Below, piece after piece: positions 1 through 5,277 of a stretch of 8,393 nt of DNA. How positions within the stretch are numbered: the stretch's first letter is position 1; each line of letters begins with the position of its first letter. Under the pieces are notes generated by a model, which saw only the letters and a program-made list of their open reading frames with translations, made no database searches and was not told where the DNA came from. A program made the translations under genes and the position numbers. Origin of the DNA: DASXBA01 sp046729895 (lineage in GTDB: Bacteria; Actinomycetota; Thermoleophilia; Solirubrobacterales; Thermoleophilaceae); assembly GCA_046729895.1 (NCBI GenBank), contig JBKPHP010000039.1, positions 1 to 8,393 on the forward strand, read 5' to 3'.

Positions 1-573
1 CTCGCCGCAGCGGATCGCCGTCTTACGGATGCGTTGGGCGAAATTGGCGGCGGTCTGGAGCGTCTCCTCGGAGGTCTCCTCCCCCTCGATCACCTCGATC
101 AGGCGCATCACCGAGGCGGGATAGAAGAAGTGGAAGCCCACAACCTGCTCGGGCCTGCTCGTGGCTTCCGCCATCTCGCTGATCGAGAGCGACGAGGTGT
201 TCGAGGAGAGGACAGCACGGCCCGGAGTGACGCCGTCCAGCTCCGCGAAGACGGTCTGCTTGATCTCCATCCGCTCGGGCACGGCCTCGACGACGAAATC
301 GACGTCCCCGAAGCCGTCGTAATCCGTCGTCCCGGATATGCGGCCGAGCGTCTCATCGAGCTGGCGATCGGCGTCCTCCTGGCTGATCTTCTCCCTGGAG
401 ACGAGGCCTCCAAGCTGCCCCTGCGTGACCTCGCGCGCCTTCTCGAGGCCTTGGTCGACGAACTTCTGCTCCACGTCCTTCAGGAGGACGGGAACGCCGG
501 CAGACCCGATGACCTGGGCGATCTCGCCGCCCATCGTCCCCGCGCCCACCACGGCGGCCTTGAAGACCTCCAC
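1..573 (-). CDS. 3-hydroxyacyl-CoA dehydrogenase, N-terminal part (runs off the left edge)
   Basis: This enzyme oxidises L-3-hydroxyacyl-CoA to 3-ketoacyl-CoA with NAD+, the third step of beta-oxidation (or acetoacetyl-CoA interconversion, if it is the short-chain type), in the cytoplasm. The 191 codons present cover the NAD-binding Rossmann domain. The dinucleotide loop GAGTMG is at residues 10-15, EAVPE at 96-100 and SSNTSSLS at 123-130. By comparison with the human enzyme, the catalytic Ser, His and Glu map to S127, H148 (GFHFFYP) and E160, with the expected spacings of 21 and 12. The usual HFFNP reads HFFYP here. The GTG start at 573 is chosen because a full-length AAGGAGGTGAT ribosome site (588-578) lies before it, with 8 nt between GGAGG and GTG. 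The C-terminal half is outside the window, so a short Hbd/PaaH-type enzyme cannot be told from a multidomain FadB-like one. The family call is certain from the motifs; the substrate range is not. Confidence 0.93.
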   Translation of the reverse strand, partial: MEVFKAAVVGAGTMGGEIAQVIGSAGVPVLLKDVEQKFVDQGLEKAREVTQGQLGGLVSREKISQEDADRQLDETLGRISGTTDYDGFGDVDFVVEAVPERMEIKQTVFAELDGVTPGRAVLSSNTSSLSISEMAEATSRPEQVVGFHFFYPASVMRLIEVIEGEETSEETLQTAANFAQRIRKTAIRCGE

Positions 574-577
574 CGAA

Positions 578-588
578 ATCACCTCCTT
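578..588 (-). promoter_or_regulatory. Ribosome binding site of the 3-hydroxyacyl-CoA dehydrogenase gene
   Basis: Read on the minus strand the site is AAGGAGGTGAT, an unbroken match to the complement of the 16S rRNA 3' end, 4 nt from the GTG at 573 (8 nt from GGAGG). It fixes the start codon. It is much stronger than any other ribosome site in the window and suggests efficient translation despite the GTG start. Confidence 0.85.
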
Positions 589-610
589 CGCTCCGCTTCG
601 CTTCGCTCAC
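586..610. repeat. Short degenerate CTTCG/CTC tandem repeat
   Basis: The 25 bp just upstream of the hydroxyacyl-CoA dehydrogenase ribosome site consist of iterated CTTCG and CTCCG units (GCGAA and GCGGA on the transcribed strand). Next to it are a CG dinucleotide run (619-628) and two copies of GCTTTCGC (614-621 and 637-644). This is low-complexity leader DNA. No mobile-element feature is seen. Confidence 0.4.
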
Positions 611-619
611 ACCGCTTTC

Positions 620-638
620 GCGCGCGCGGAGCGCACGC
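620..638 (-). terminator. GC-only hairpin between the SRPBCC and hydroxyacyl-CoA dehydrogenase genes
   Basis: In minus-strand RNA the arms GCGUGCGC (638-631) and GCGCGCGC (627-620) pair over 8 bp with one G-U pair, closing a 3-nt loop. It lies 34 nt after the SRPBCC stop codon and about 47 nt before the next gene's start. There is no U-tract, so it is not a classical intrinsic terminator. U-less hairpins are often proposed as terminators in high-GC actinobacteria. It could equally be an mRNA-stabilising or attenuating structure, or a by-product of the CG-alternating run at 619-628. Confidence 0.35.
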
Positions 639-671
639 TTTCGCCCGTCGGCGGCGGCGGCGCGCGAGAGG

Positions 672-1127
672 CTATCGAAGGGTCGACTCCTCTTCCGCCT
701 CGATGACGAAGCGGCGAAGCGTGCGCCTGAGCGCGTCGCGCAGAGCGCGGCGGATGAAGAGGACGTCCGCAAGCGCCCGCAACGGGCCGTACTTCGACAG
801 CTCGTAGTTGAGCGTCAGCTCCATTCGCGTCCCCTCGGCGTCCTCTGACATGCGCACCGCCTGCTCGCCGCTGAGGGCATCCTCGAAGACCTGCGTGACG
901 AACCGGCCCGGCGCGCTCATTGCCACCCTCTCGGTCACCCTGCCGCGACCTCCCGGGATCGACTCCCACACGACCTTGGCGCCCTCGCCCGGCCAGTCGT
1001 CCGAGATCTCCAGCGCACGCGCGAAGCCCTCGACGAACGTGGGCCAGCGTCGGACGTCGGTCCACAGCTTGAGCGCGGCCTCCGGCGCCAGCGATACGAC
1101 CGCCGCGGCGCGGGCGGTTCGCGGCAT
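672..1127 (-). CDS. SRPBCC-fold (START/polyketide cyclase-like) protein
   Basis: A 151-residue cytoplasmic protein with the pattern of the SRPBCC/Bet v1-like superfamily, whose members form a deep hydrophobic cavity and bind or act on lipids, polyketides or other apolar ligands. The N-terminus (residues 8-32) reads like a typical first strand and helix, with an AAVVSLAPEAALKLWTDV start leading to the W-P-x-F-V-E-G segment. The strands around 49-109 alternate charged and apolar residues (GAKVVWESI, GRVTERV, TRMELTLNYEL). A basic C-terminal helix (about 117-141) is also typical. The ATG at 1127 is chosen because it overlaps the stop codon of the upstream PadR gene as TGATG and because the homologous part begins there. 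Longer in-frame starts would lie inside the PadR gene. The tight coupling suggests co-expression with, and probably autoregulation by, PadR. The ligand cannot be told from sequence. Confidence 0.85.
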   Translation of the reverse strand: MPRTARAAAVVSLAPEAALKLWTDVRRWPTFVEGFARALEISDDWPGEGAKVVWESIPGGRGRVTERVAMSAPGRFVTQVFEDALSGEQAVRMSEDAEGTRMELTLNYELSKYGPLRALADVLFIRRALRDALRRTLRRFVIEAEEESTLR

Positions 1128-1564
1128 CAGCCGTAGACCTCGCGCACGATCTCGTCGATGCTCGACTGAACCGAGTCGAGAAAGGGCCGGACCTCGTCGA
1201 CGAGCCGGCGGTACTCCTTCTTGCCCGAGGCGGTGACCGAGTAGTAGCGGCGCGTCCTGCGCTCGGGGTGCTCCCACTTCCCCTCGATCAGACCGCGCTC
1301 CTCGAGCTGGCGCAGGAGTGGGTACATCGTGTTCGGGTTCACCGACAGGACGCCTTCCGTCATGTCGGCGATCTGCTCCATCAGCTGATTGCCGTACGAG
1401 GGACCCCGGGAGATGAAGTGCAGGACGAGCAGCGGCAGCACGTCGCGCCGCCGCAGGCCGCCGGTGAAGGGGTCGCGGGCCGCCGGGGCGACACCGGCGT
1501 GTGCGACCGCCTGGCGGGCCGCCTCGCGGCTCCGCTCGTGCTTGGTCTTCCCGGCCCGGGCCAT
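1127..1564 (-). CDS. PadR-family transcriptional regulator
   Basis: A 145-residue DNA-binding protein. PadR regulators bind as winged-helix dimers, usually as repressors of nearby genes that respond to phenolic acids, drugs or unknown ligands. The winged helix spans about residues 42-113: LPLLVLHFISRGPSYGNQLM (helix 1 and turn), VNPNTMYPLLRQLEERGLI (recognition helix, 75-93) and the basic wing RRTRRYYSVTASGKK (102-116). The C-terminal helix (117-143) is short, as in the small PadR subgroup (PF03551). A basic, poorly conserved extension (1-38) precedes it. The ATG at 1564 is chosen because GAGG lies 5 nt upstream. Open frame continues further upstream, but that sequence does not resemble the family. 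Its stop overlaps the SRPBCC start, so that gene is the likeliest partner or target. The 141-bp gap upstream would hold its promoter. Confidence 0.92.
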   Translation of the reverse strand: MARAGKTKHERSREAARQAVAHAGVAPAARDPFTGGLRRRDVLPLLVLHFISRGPSYGNQLMEQIADMTEGVLSVNPNTMYPLLRQLEERGLIEGKWEHPERRTRRYYSVTASGKKEYRRLVDEVRPFLDSVQSSIDEIVREVYG

Positions 1565-1632
1565 GGCGGCCTCAATCGTGACACGGGCCTCCGCGGGGAG
1601 GTTTCGGGCTGGTCTCTTTGAGGCCGCGTATC

Positions 1633-1648
1633 GGGCCTGAAACAGCCC
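1633..1648. promoter_or_regulatory. Imperfect inverted repeat in the PadR leader / downstream of LtrA
   Basis: GGGCCTGAAACAGCCC has arms GGG-CTG and CAG-CCC around an AAA centre, with one bulged C. It lies about 60 nt after the LtrA stop and 70 nt before the PadR start. It may be a weak U-less terminator for LtrA or a PadR autoregulatory operator. Nothing in the sequence decides between these. Nearby, CGCACGGA occurs twice exactly 20 bp apart (1663-1670 and 1683-1690). I see nothing else in this 141-bp gap. Confidence 0.25.
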
Positions 1649-1705
1649 AGGTCCCGCCGCGGCGCACGGACCGCCACGAAGACGCACGGAAGTGCCGCAC
1701 GAGAG

Positions 1706-2842
1706 TTACGAAAGGGCGACTTGCGCCGGCGCGCGGGCGCGCCATTCGAGCAGCAGGCAGACCTGCACGAACGCGAACAGGCACCCAAGCTGGGCCACGG
1801 CGTCGATCTCCGGCCCCAAGGGAACGGTCGCAAGCGCCAGGGCGGCCGCGAGCAGGCGCCAGCGCACCTGGCCGATCGAGAGCGTCCGCCGAAAGAGGGC
1901 GTCGCCCAGGAAGAAAGACCCCACGCCACCACCCAGGGCCAGCGAGCGGGCGAATGAAAGCGGCTCCCCGGAGTGCCCGATGGCCTGCTCCAGCGCGGAG
2001 GCCAGGGCGATCACCCCGAGGAGGATGAACAGATGCCAGTGGTAGAAGCCATTCAGCGCCAACCAGGCGCGCCTGGCGCCCGGGGCCGCCGTCATCGCCT
2101 GGAGCGCGCGGTCGTCCTCTCCCTCGCCGAAGTACGTCCACCACAGGCAGGCGCTCAGGCCCAGGCCGAGTATCGCAACCGCGCCGAGCCCGACGGTCAG
2201 GGAGTGCTGGCTGGCGCCGATCCCGACGGCGACCACCGATTCCCCGAGCGCGACGATCACCACCAGGCCGTGGCGCTCCACGAAATGGCTCGGATTGATC
2301 TCGAAGCGGGGATCGGGAGGTCGCAGGGAAGGCAGCAGGATTACGGCCACGGCCAGCCCCCAGAGCACCCAGCGGAAGGTGCCGCCGATCACACCCGCCG
2401 CGACGATCGATGCCGCGGCCACGAGGTTCAGCGGCGCCACCTTGAGGATCGCCGCCGCCGACTCGCCGGCCTGACTGCGCGTGAAGAGGCCCGAGTGGAT
2501 GAGGATGACGACCACGTATGCGAGCCCGAAGGCCACGCCGCTGCTGCCGAAGGCCTCGGGGACGGCCAGCGAGACGATCAGGAAGGCGCCCATTCCGCTC
2601 AGCAGCAGCAGCTGGTAGAGGGCGCGGTCGGGCGCCACGACGTTCGTCAGCCACGCGTAGCCGCCGTACATCCACCAGATCACGATGAGCATCAGGGACA
2701 CGCGGACCAGCCCGCCGCCGTCGGGGCGGTGGGCGAGCACCGAGGTCAGCTGGGTGATGGTGAAGACGAAGACGAGGTCGAAGAACAGCTCCAGGGTGGA
2801 GACCCTGACCTCGTCCTGCTGTGTCTCGGGTTGGTCGGCCAC
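1706..2842 (-). CDS. Low-temperature-requirement protein A (LtrA) family membrane protein
   Basis: A 378-residue integral membrane protein of the LtrA family (PF06772). The family is named after a Listeria gene needed for growth in the cold; its biochemical role is not known. Family landmarks are in order: TLELFFDLVFVFTITQLT at 16-33, WWMYGGYAWLTN at 56-67, the HFVERHGLVVIVALGES block at 186-202, WWTYF at 234-238 and YHWHLFILLGVIALA at 267-281. Hydrophobic segments alternate with short polar loops along the whole chain, about ten helices by eye. No signal peptide is needed. The GTG at 2842 is chosen because it gives the short acidic N-terminus usual for the family. An in-frame GTG at 2929 would add 29 residues, and neither has a good ribosome site. 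A TACGAT hexamer (2863-2858) lies 15 nt before the chosen start. It follows the acyl-CoA dehydrogenase gene after 155 bp, probably with its own promoter. Confidence 0.9.
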   Translation of the reverse strand: MADQPETQQDEVRVSTLELFFDLVFVFTITQLTSVLAHRPDGGGLVRVSLMLIVIWWMYGGYAWLTNVVAPDRALYQLLLLSGMGAFLIVSLAVPEAFGSSGVAFGLAYVVVILIHSGLFTRSQAGESAAAILKVAPLNLVAAASIVAAGVIGGTFRWVLWGLAVAVILLPSLRPPDPRFEINPSHFVERHGLVVIVALGESVVAVGIGASQHSLTVGLGAVAILGLGLSACLWWTYFGEGEDDRALQAMTAAPGARRAWLALNGFYHWHLFILLGVIALASALEQAIGHSGEPLSFARSLALGGGVGSFFLGDALFRRTLSIGQVRWRLLAAALALATVPLGPEIDAVAQLGCLFAFVQVCLLLEWRARAPAQVALS

Positions 2843-2997
2843 GCCTTCGGGCCCGCAATCGTAAGGAACGGCTTCAACCGGGATCTGCGGCCAGCCCGTT
2901 CCGTCTGCCGCGTGCCGATCTTCGAGCACCGCGCGACGAGCCCGCCGCCGAGCCGCTGTACTTCGATGAGACCCGAGTGGCTCTCGAGCGGCGGAGG

Positions 2998-4179
2998 CTA
3001 CGCCGCCGCCGTCTCGGGCTGCGGCGCCTCGACCTGGCGCGGCATCAGCACCTCCCGAGCTATCACCAGACGCTGGATCTGCGAGGTGCCCTCGTAGAGC
3101 TGCATGATCTTCGCGTCCCGCATCAGCTTCTCGACCGGGTACTCCTTGATGAAGCCGTAGCCGCCGTACACCTGGACGGCGTCCACGGCGACCTCCATCG
3201 CGCTGTCCGCGGCGAAGCGCTTGGCGTGCGAGGCGACCAGCGTGTTGCGCTCGCCCTGGTCGAGCAGCGCGGCGGACTTCCACACGAGCAGCCGGGCCGC
3301 CTCGATCTTGGTCGCCATGTCGGCGATCATGAACTGGATCGCCTGGTGCATGGCGATTGGGACGCCGAACTGCACGCGCTCCTTGGCATAGTCGGTGGCG
3401 AACTCGAAGGCCGCCTGTGCGATGCCGACCGCCAGGGCCGACACCCCGGGCCGGGTGCGGTCAAGGGTCATCATCGCCAGCTTGAACCCCTTGTTCTCCT
3501 CGGCGAGCAGGTTGCCCTCGGGGACCTCGACGTCGCTGAACGAGATCATCGCCGTGTCGGAGGCGCGCTGCCCGAGCTTGTCCTCCTTCTTGTCCACGGT
3601 CACGCCGTCGGCGTCACGCGGTACGACGAAGGCGGAGATGCCGCGGTGGCCGGCCTCCCGGTCGGTCTTCGCGTACACCGTGTACCAGCTTGCGTGCGAG
3701 CCGTTCGTGATGAAGCACTTGGTCCCGTTGAGGACGTACTTGTCGCCCTTCTTCACCGCGGTCGTCTTCATCCCGGAGACGTCCGAGCCGGCGTCGGGCT
3801 CCGTGAGACAGAAGGAGGCGAGCTTTGGCTCCTCCGCGAGCATCCCGAGGTACTCCTTCTTGACCTCCTCTGAGCCGCCGATCAGCACAGGAGCGCTCGC
3901 CAGCCCGTTGCACATGAGCGAGGTCCCGATCCCGGAACAGCCCCAACCGAGCTCCTCCTCGATCAGGCAACCGGAGACGTAGTCGAGGCCGGGCCCGCCG
4001 TATTCCTCCGCGATGTGGCTGTTCATGAGGCCCACTTCCCAGGCCTTCTCGACGATCTCCTGGGGCCAGGTCGCATCGCGGTCGTAGTCCCAGGCGACCG
4101 GGCGGATCTCCTTGGTGGCGAAGTCGCGGGCCAGCTCGCGGATGTACTTCTGCTCGTCGGTGAGCGTGAAATCAACCAC
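2998..4179 (-). CDS. Acyl-CoA dehydrogenase (medium-chain-type)
   Basis: A cytoplasmic flavoenzyme of 393 residues, the usual family length, that introduces the alpha-beta double bond into acyl-CoA (first step of beta-oxidation) and passes electrons to ETF. The helical N-terminal domain covers about 1-120. The flavin/substrate signature CLTEPDAGSDVSG is at 124-136 and CFITNG at 155-160. The middle beta-domain runs to about 230. The C-terminal domain contains RVQFGVPI (268-275), QVYGGYGFIKEYPVEKLMRD (336-355) and LYEGTSQIQR (361-370). E363 matches the catalytic base (E376) of human medium-chain acyl-CoA dehydrogenase, whose C-terminal third it closely resembles. An isovaleryl- or long-chain enzyme would have its base elsewhere. 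The GTG at 4179 is the only start in frame. AAGGAG (4199-4194) is present but about 14 nt away, longer than ideal. Exact chain length cannot be called. An operator-like palindrome lies upstream. Confidence 0.95.
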   Translation of the reverse strand: MVDFTLTDEQKYIRELARDFATKEIRPVAWDYDRDATWPQEIVEKAWEVGLMNSHIAEEYGGPGLDYVSGCLIEEELGWGCSGIGTSLMCNGLASAPVLIGGSEEVKKEYLGMLAEEPKLASFCLTEPDAGSDVSGMKTTAVKKGDKYVLNGTKCFITNGSHASWYTVYAKTDREAGHRGISAFVVPRDADGVTVDKKEDKLGQRASDTAMISFSDVEVPEGNLLAEENKGFKLAMMTLDRTRPGVSALAVGIAQAAFEFATDYAKERVQFGVPIAMHQAIQFMIADMATKIEAARLLVWKSAALLDQGERNTLVASHAKRFAADSAMEVAVDAVQVYGGYGFIKEYPVEKLMRDAKIMQLYEGTSQIQRLVIAREVLMPRQVEAPQPETAAA

Positions 4180-4229
4180 TTGTCGTGTCAGCGCTCCTTG
4201 AGCGGGTGCGCGGGTGGTCCGGCGACCCG

Positions 4230-4247
4230 ATTGATTCGTCAGTCAAT
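4230..4247. promoter_or_regulatory. 18-bp imperfect palindrome, candidate operator of the acyl-CoA dehydrogenase gene
   Basis: ATTGATTCGTCAGTCAAT has perfect outer arms ATTGA/TCAAT and a further T/A match inside, giving ATTGAyT-N4-ArTCAAT. It stands out as an AT-rich island in very GC-rich DNA, 50 bp before the start codon. Size and symmetry are those of operators bound by dimeric TetR-type regulators, which commonly control acyl-CoA dehydrogenase genes. It sits just downstream of the predicted start of transcription, where a bound repressor would block. No cognate regulator gene is in the window. Confidence 0.45.
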
Positions 4248-4258
4248 TCTGCAGGGCA

Positions 4259-4264
4259 ATATTA
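4259..4264 (-). promoter_or_regulatory. Candidate -10 hexamer TAATAT for the acyl-CoA dehydrogenase gene
   Basis: On the minus strand TAATAT is the best -10 match in this gap. It implies transcription from about 4252 and a leader of about 72 nt containing the palindrome at 4230-4247. It is itself the core of a near-palindrome (GGCAATATTACC, 4255-4266). No convincing -35 is seen. GGTCCGG (4216-4222) and CCGGACC (4265-4271) form a 7-bp inverted repeat around the whole control region. Confidence 0.35.
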
Positions 4265-4274
4265 CCGGACCCCC

Positions 4275-4385
4275 TCAGCCGAAGGCGAGACGCACGGCGA
4301 TGTAGATCCCGCCCGCCACGGCGACCACCGAGAAGACGAGCAGGCCTACCTGGTCGGGGTACAAGGCCGGTCGGCCGGGAGCCAT
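4275..4385 (-). CDS. Possible small single-helix membrane protein
   Basis: A 36-codon frame: MAPGRPALYPD, then a hydrophobic stretch (about residues 12-36, QVGLLVFSVVAVAGGIYIAV) ending RLAFG. Nearly every codon ends in G or C, as in the real genes around it. GAGG lies 9 nt before the ATG at 4385. An in-frame ATG at 4412 would give 45 residues with a very basic N-terminus (MWKRLRRKT), but has no ribosome site. The positive charge before the helix would place the N-terminus in the cytoplasm. It ends 95 bp upstream of the acyl-CoA dehydrogenase start. I do not recognise a family. The doubt is that its start region collides with that of the divergent gene beginning at 4390-4432, so both cannot have roomy private promoters. 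Confidence 0.5.
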   Translation of the reverse strand: MAPGRPALYPDQVGLLVFSVVAVAGGIYIAVRLAFG

Positions 4386-4410
4386 CGTCTTGCGCCTCAG
4401 GCGCTTCCAC

Positions 4411-4866
4411 ATGCGGTCAGACTATGGGGTCGTGGACGCAGCTTTCGGGACCGTGCTGATCGTGGTCTGCCTCGTGGCCGTGGTGGTCGCGGTGGCGAGC
4501 TTCTGGGGCACCGGCCAGATCTATCGTGGCCTTGGCCGGAGCGGCCCGTTCGCCCTTGACGACGAGCGGGACCAACGCCCAGCGCCGGCGGCAGGTAGCC
4601 CAGCAGCGCAGGCCGAGGCGCGCGAGGAGATTAGGCAGATGCTGGAGGCCAAGTCCGCCCGCCGCGAGGCACGGGGCGAGCCCCCGCTCGACGTCGAGGC
4701 CGAGATGACAGAGCTGCTGCGGCCCGCGACGCACGTGGACGAGGCGCTGCGGGAGGAGGTCCGCCAGCTGGTGGTCGCCCGCAACGAGCGTCGCATGCGT
4801 CAGGGGAAGGAGCCGCTCGACGTCGAGACCGAGATCGACCGGCAGCTTCGGGAGTTGGGCGCGTGA
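4411..4866 (+). CDS. Single-helix membrane protein with duplicated acidic/basic tail module
   Basis: A 151-residue protein of unknown function. One transmembrane helix (about residues 12-31, rich in Val, Leu and Ile) is followed by a Pro/Ala-rich linker (about 50-66) and a charged helical tail. The tail holds two copies of one module, at 71-104 and 114-148. Each begins REE(I/V)RQ, continues with a basic stretch, then has (E)PPLDVEAE or EPLDVETE and a final charged helix. I recall such modules in small proteins of Solirubrobacterales but can name no function. The start is uncertain: TTG 4390 has GGGAG 8 nt upstream, ATG 4411 has no clear ribosome site, and GTG 4432 would leave a very short N-terminus (VDAAF) before the helix. 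I list the ATG. It is probably anchored in the cytoplasmic membrane with the tail free. It is followed after 32 bp by another small gene on the same strand. Confidence 0.75.
   Translation: MRSDYGVVDAAFGTVLIVVCLVAVVVAVASFWGTGQIYRGLGRSGPFALDDERDQRPAPAAGSPAAQAEAREEIRQMLEAKSARREARGEPPLDVEAEMTELLRPATHVDEALREEVRQLVVARNERRMRQGKEPLDVETEIDRQLRELGA
4621..4854 (+). repeat. Two in-frame copies of a ~34-codon module
   Basis: Copy 1 is at 4621-4722 and copy 2 at 4750-4854. They share CCGCTCGACGTCGAG exactly (4684-4698 and 4813-4827); the last 12 bases of that match are a perfect palindrome. The rest has diverged in DNA more than in protein, which points to an old duplication kept by selection. Confidence 0.8.
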
Positions 4867-4883
4867 CTGCCCCCCATCGTGGG

Positions 4884-4890
4884 TATAGAT
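4884..4890 (+). promoter_or_regulatory. -10 element TATAGAT, probable leaderless promoter
   Basis: TATAGA ends 9 nt before the ATG at 4899, so transcription should begin 2-4 nt before the start codon. There is no Shine-Dalgarno sequence. No good -35 is seen (TTGGGC at 4855-4860 is too far away). Confidence 0.5.
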
Positions 4891-4898
4891 TGCGGCCG

Positions 4899-5210
4899 AT
4901 GGCTTCCGACCGGCGCTTCGAGCTCGACGAGATCCTCGTCCGTCCCGGCACTTACTTCAATCCCCAGACCGAGGTGATGGTCGTGGTGGACGACTCCGCC
5001 GCTATGGACAGCGAGATCTTCAACCTCGAGGAGTTCGAGGGCGCCGACTGGGTGCTCGTCTCCGACGACGTCCCGGTCGACGAGGCGCAGCGCGACGAGC
5101 TGTTCGAGTCCTTCCAGGCGACCTACCGCGGCGGCGACGGCCGCGCCGTCAGCGAGGCGGCCGTGGAAGACCCCGACCTGGAACCGGACGAGGAAGAGCC
5201 CGGGGAGTAG
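4899..5210 (+). CDS. Small acidic protein of unknown function
   Basis: A soluble protein of 103 residues without signal peptide or membrane helix. The first 70 residues look like a compact folded domain: FELDEILVRPGTYFNPQTEV, a strand MVVVDD, an acidic segment with FNLEEFEGADWVLVSDDVPV, and a helix DEAQRDELFESF. The last 30 residues are a disordered acidic tail (EDPDLEPDEEEPGE). I do not recognise a domain, though similar sequences seem familiar from Thermoleophilia. The ATG at 4899 is preferred to the GTG at 4863. That GTG overlaps the previous stop (GTGA) but would add 12 unlike residues and make the TATAGAT promoter internal. The gene may be read from its own leaderless promoter or from the preceding gene, which ends 32 bp before it. 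Confidence 0.8.
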   Translation: MASDRRFELDEILVRPGTYFNPQTEVMVVVDDSAAMDSEIFNLEEFEGADWVLVSDDVPVDEAQRDELFESFQATYRGGDGRAVSEAAVEDPDLEPDEEEPGE

Positions 5211-5261
5211 GTCGCCTCGGCGCCTGTCCCGGTCCTTGCGCGTCCGGTCGGGGTAGGTCCA

Positions 5262-5267
5262 TAGGGT
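5262..5267 (+). promoter_or_regulatory. -10 element TAGGGT, probable leaderless promoter of cax
   Basis: TAGGGT ends 10 nt before the GTG at 5278, the same geometry as at 4884 and 7354, so transcription should start 3-5 nt before the start codon. TTGCGC (5236-5241) could serve as a -35, but its 20-nt spacing is long. The rest of the 67-bp gap shows nothing else. Confidence 0.4.
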
Positions 5268-5277
5268 TCCGGCCTTC

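Noticed and set aside
34..807. Plus-strand open frame of 257 codons
   Set aside because: It is antisense to the hydroxyacyl-CoA dehydrogenase and SRPBCC genes, which have clear family motifs. Its own translation shows none.
1128..1277. Longer start for the SRPBCC gene
   Set aside because: The extra 50 residues overlap the PadR coding region and do not resemble the family; the TGATG junction explains the shorter start.
2843..2997. Terminator or extra gene between the acyl-CoA dehydrogenase and LtrA genes
   Set aside because: I found only a 4-bp hairpin (GTGC/GCAC near 2912-2929), no U-tract and no coding-like frame; the gap probably holds only the LtrA promoter.
1973..3097. Plus-strand open frame of 374 codons
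   Set aside because: It is the mirror of the LtrA gene; its hydrophilic Gln/His/Arg/Asp-rich translation is the usual shadow of a membrane protein.
2843..3283. N-terminal extension of the LtrA frame upstream to 3283
   Set aside because: It would overlap the end of the acyl-CoA dehydrogenase gene in another frame and adds Arg/Gly-rich sequence unlike LtrA proteins.
4185..4559. Plus-strand frame of 124 codons across the acyl-CoA dehydrogenase control region
   Set aside because: It crosses AT-rich regulatory sequence and the two small genes, and its translation looks random.
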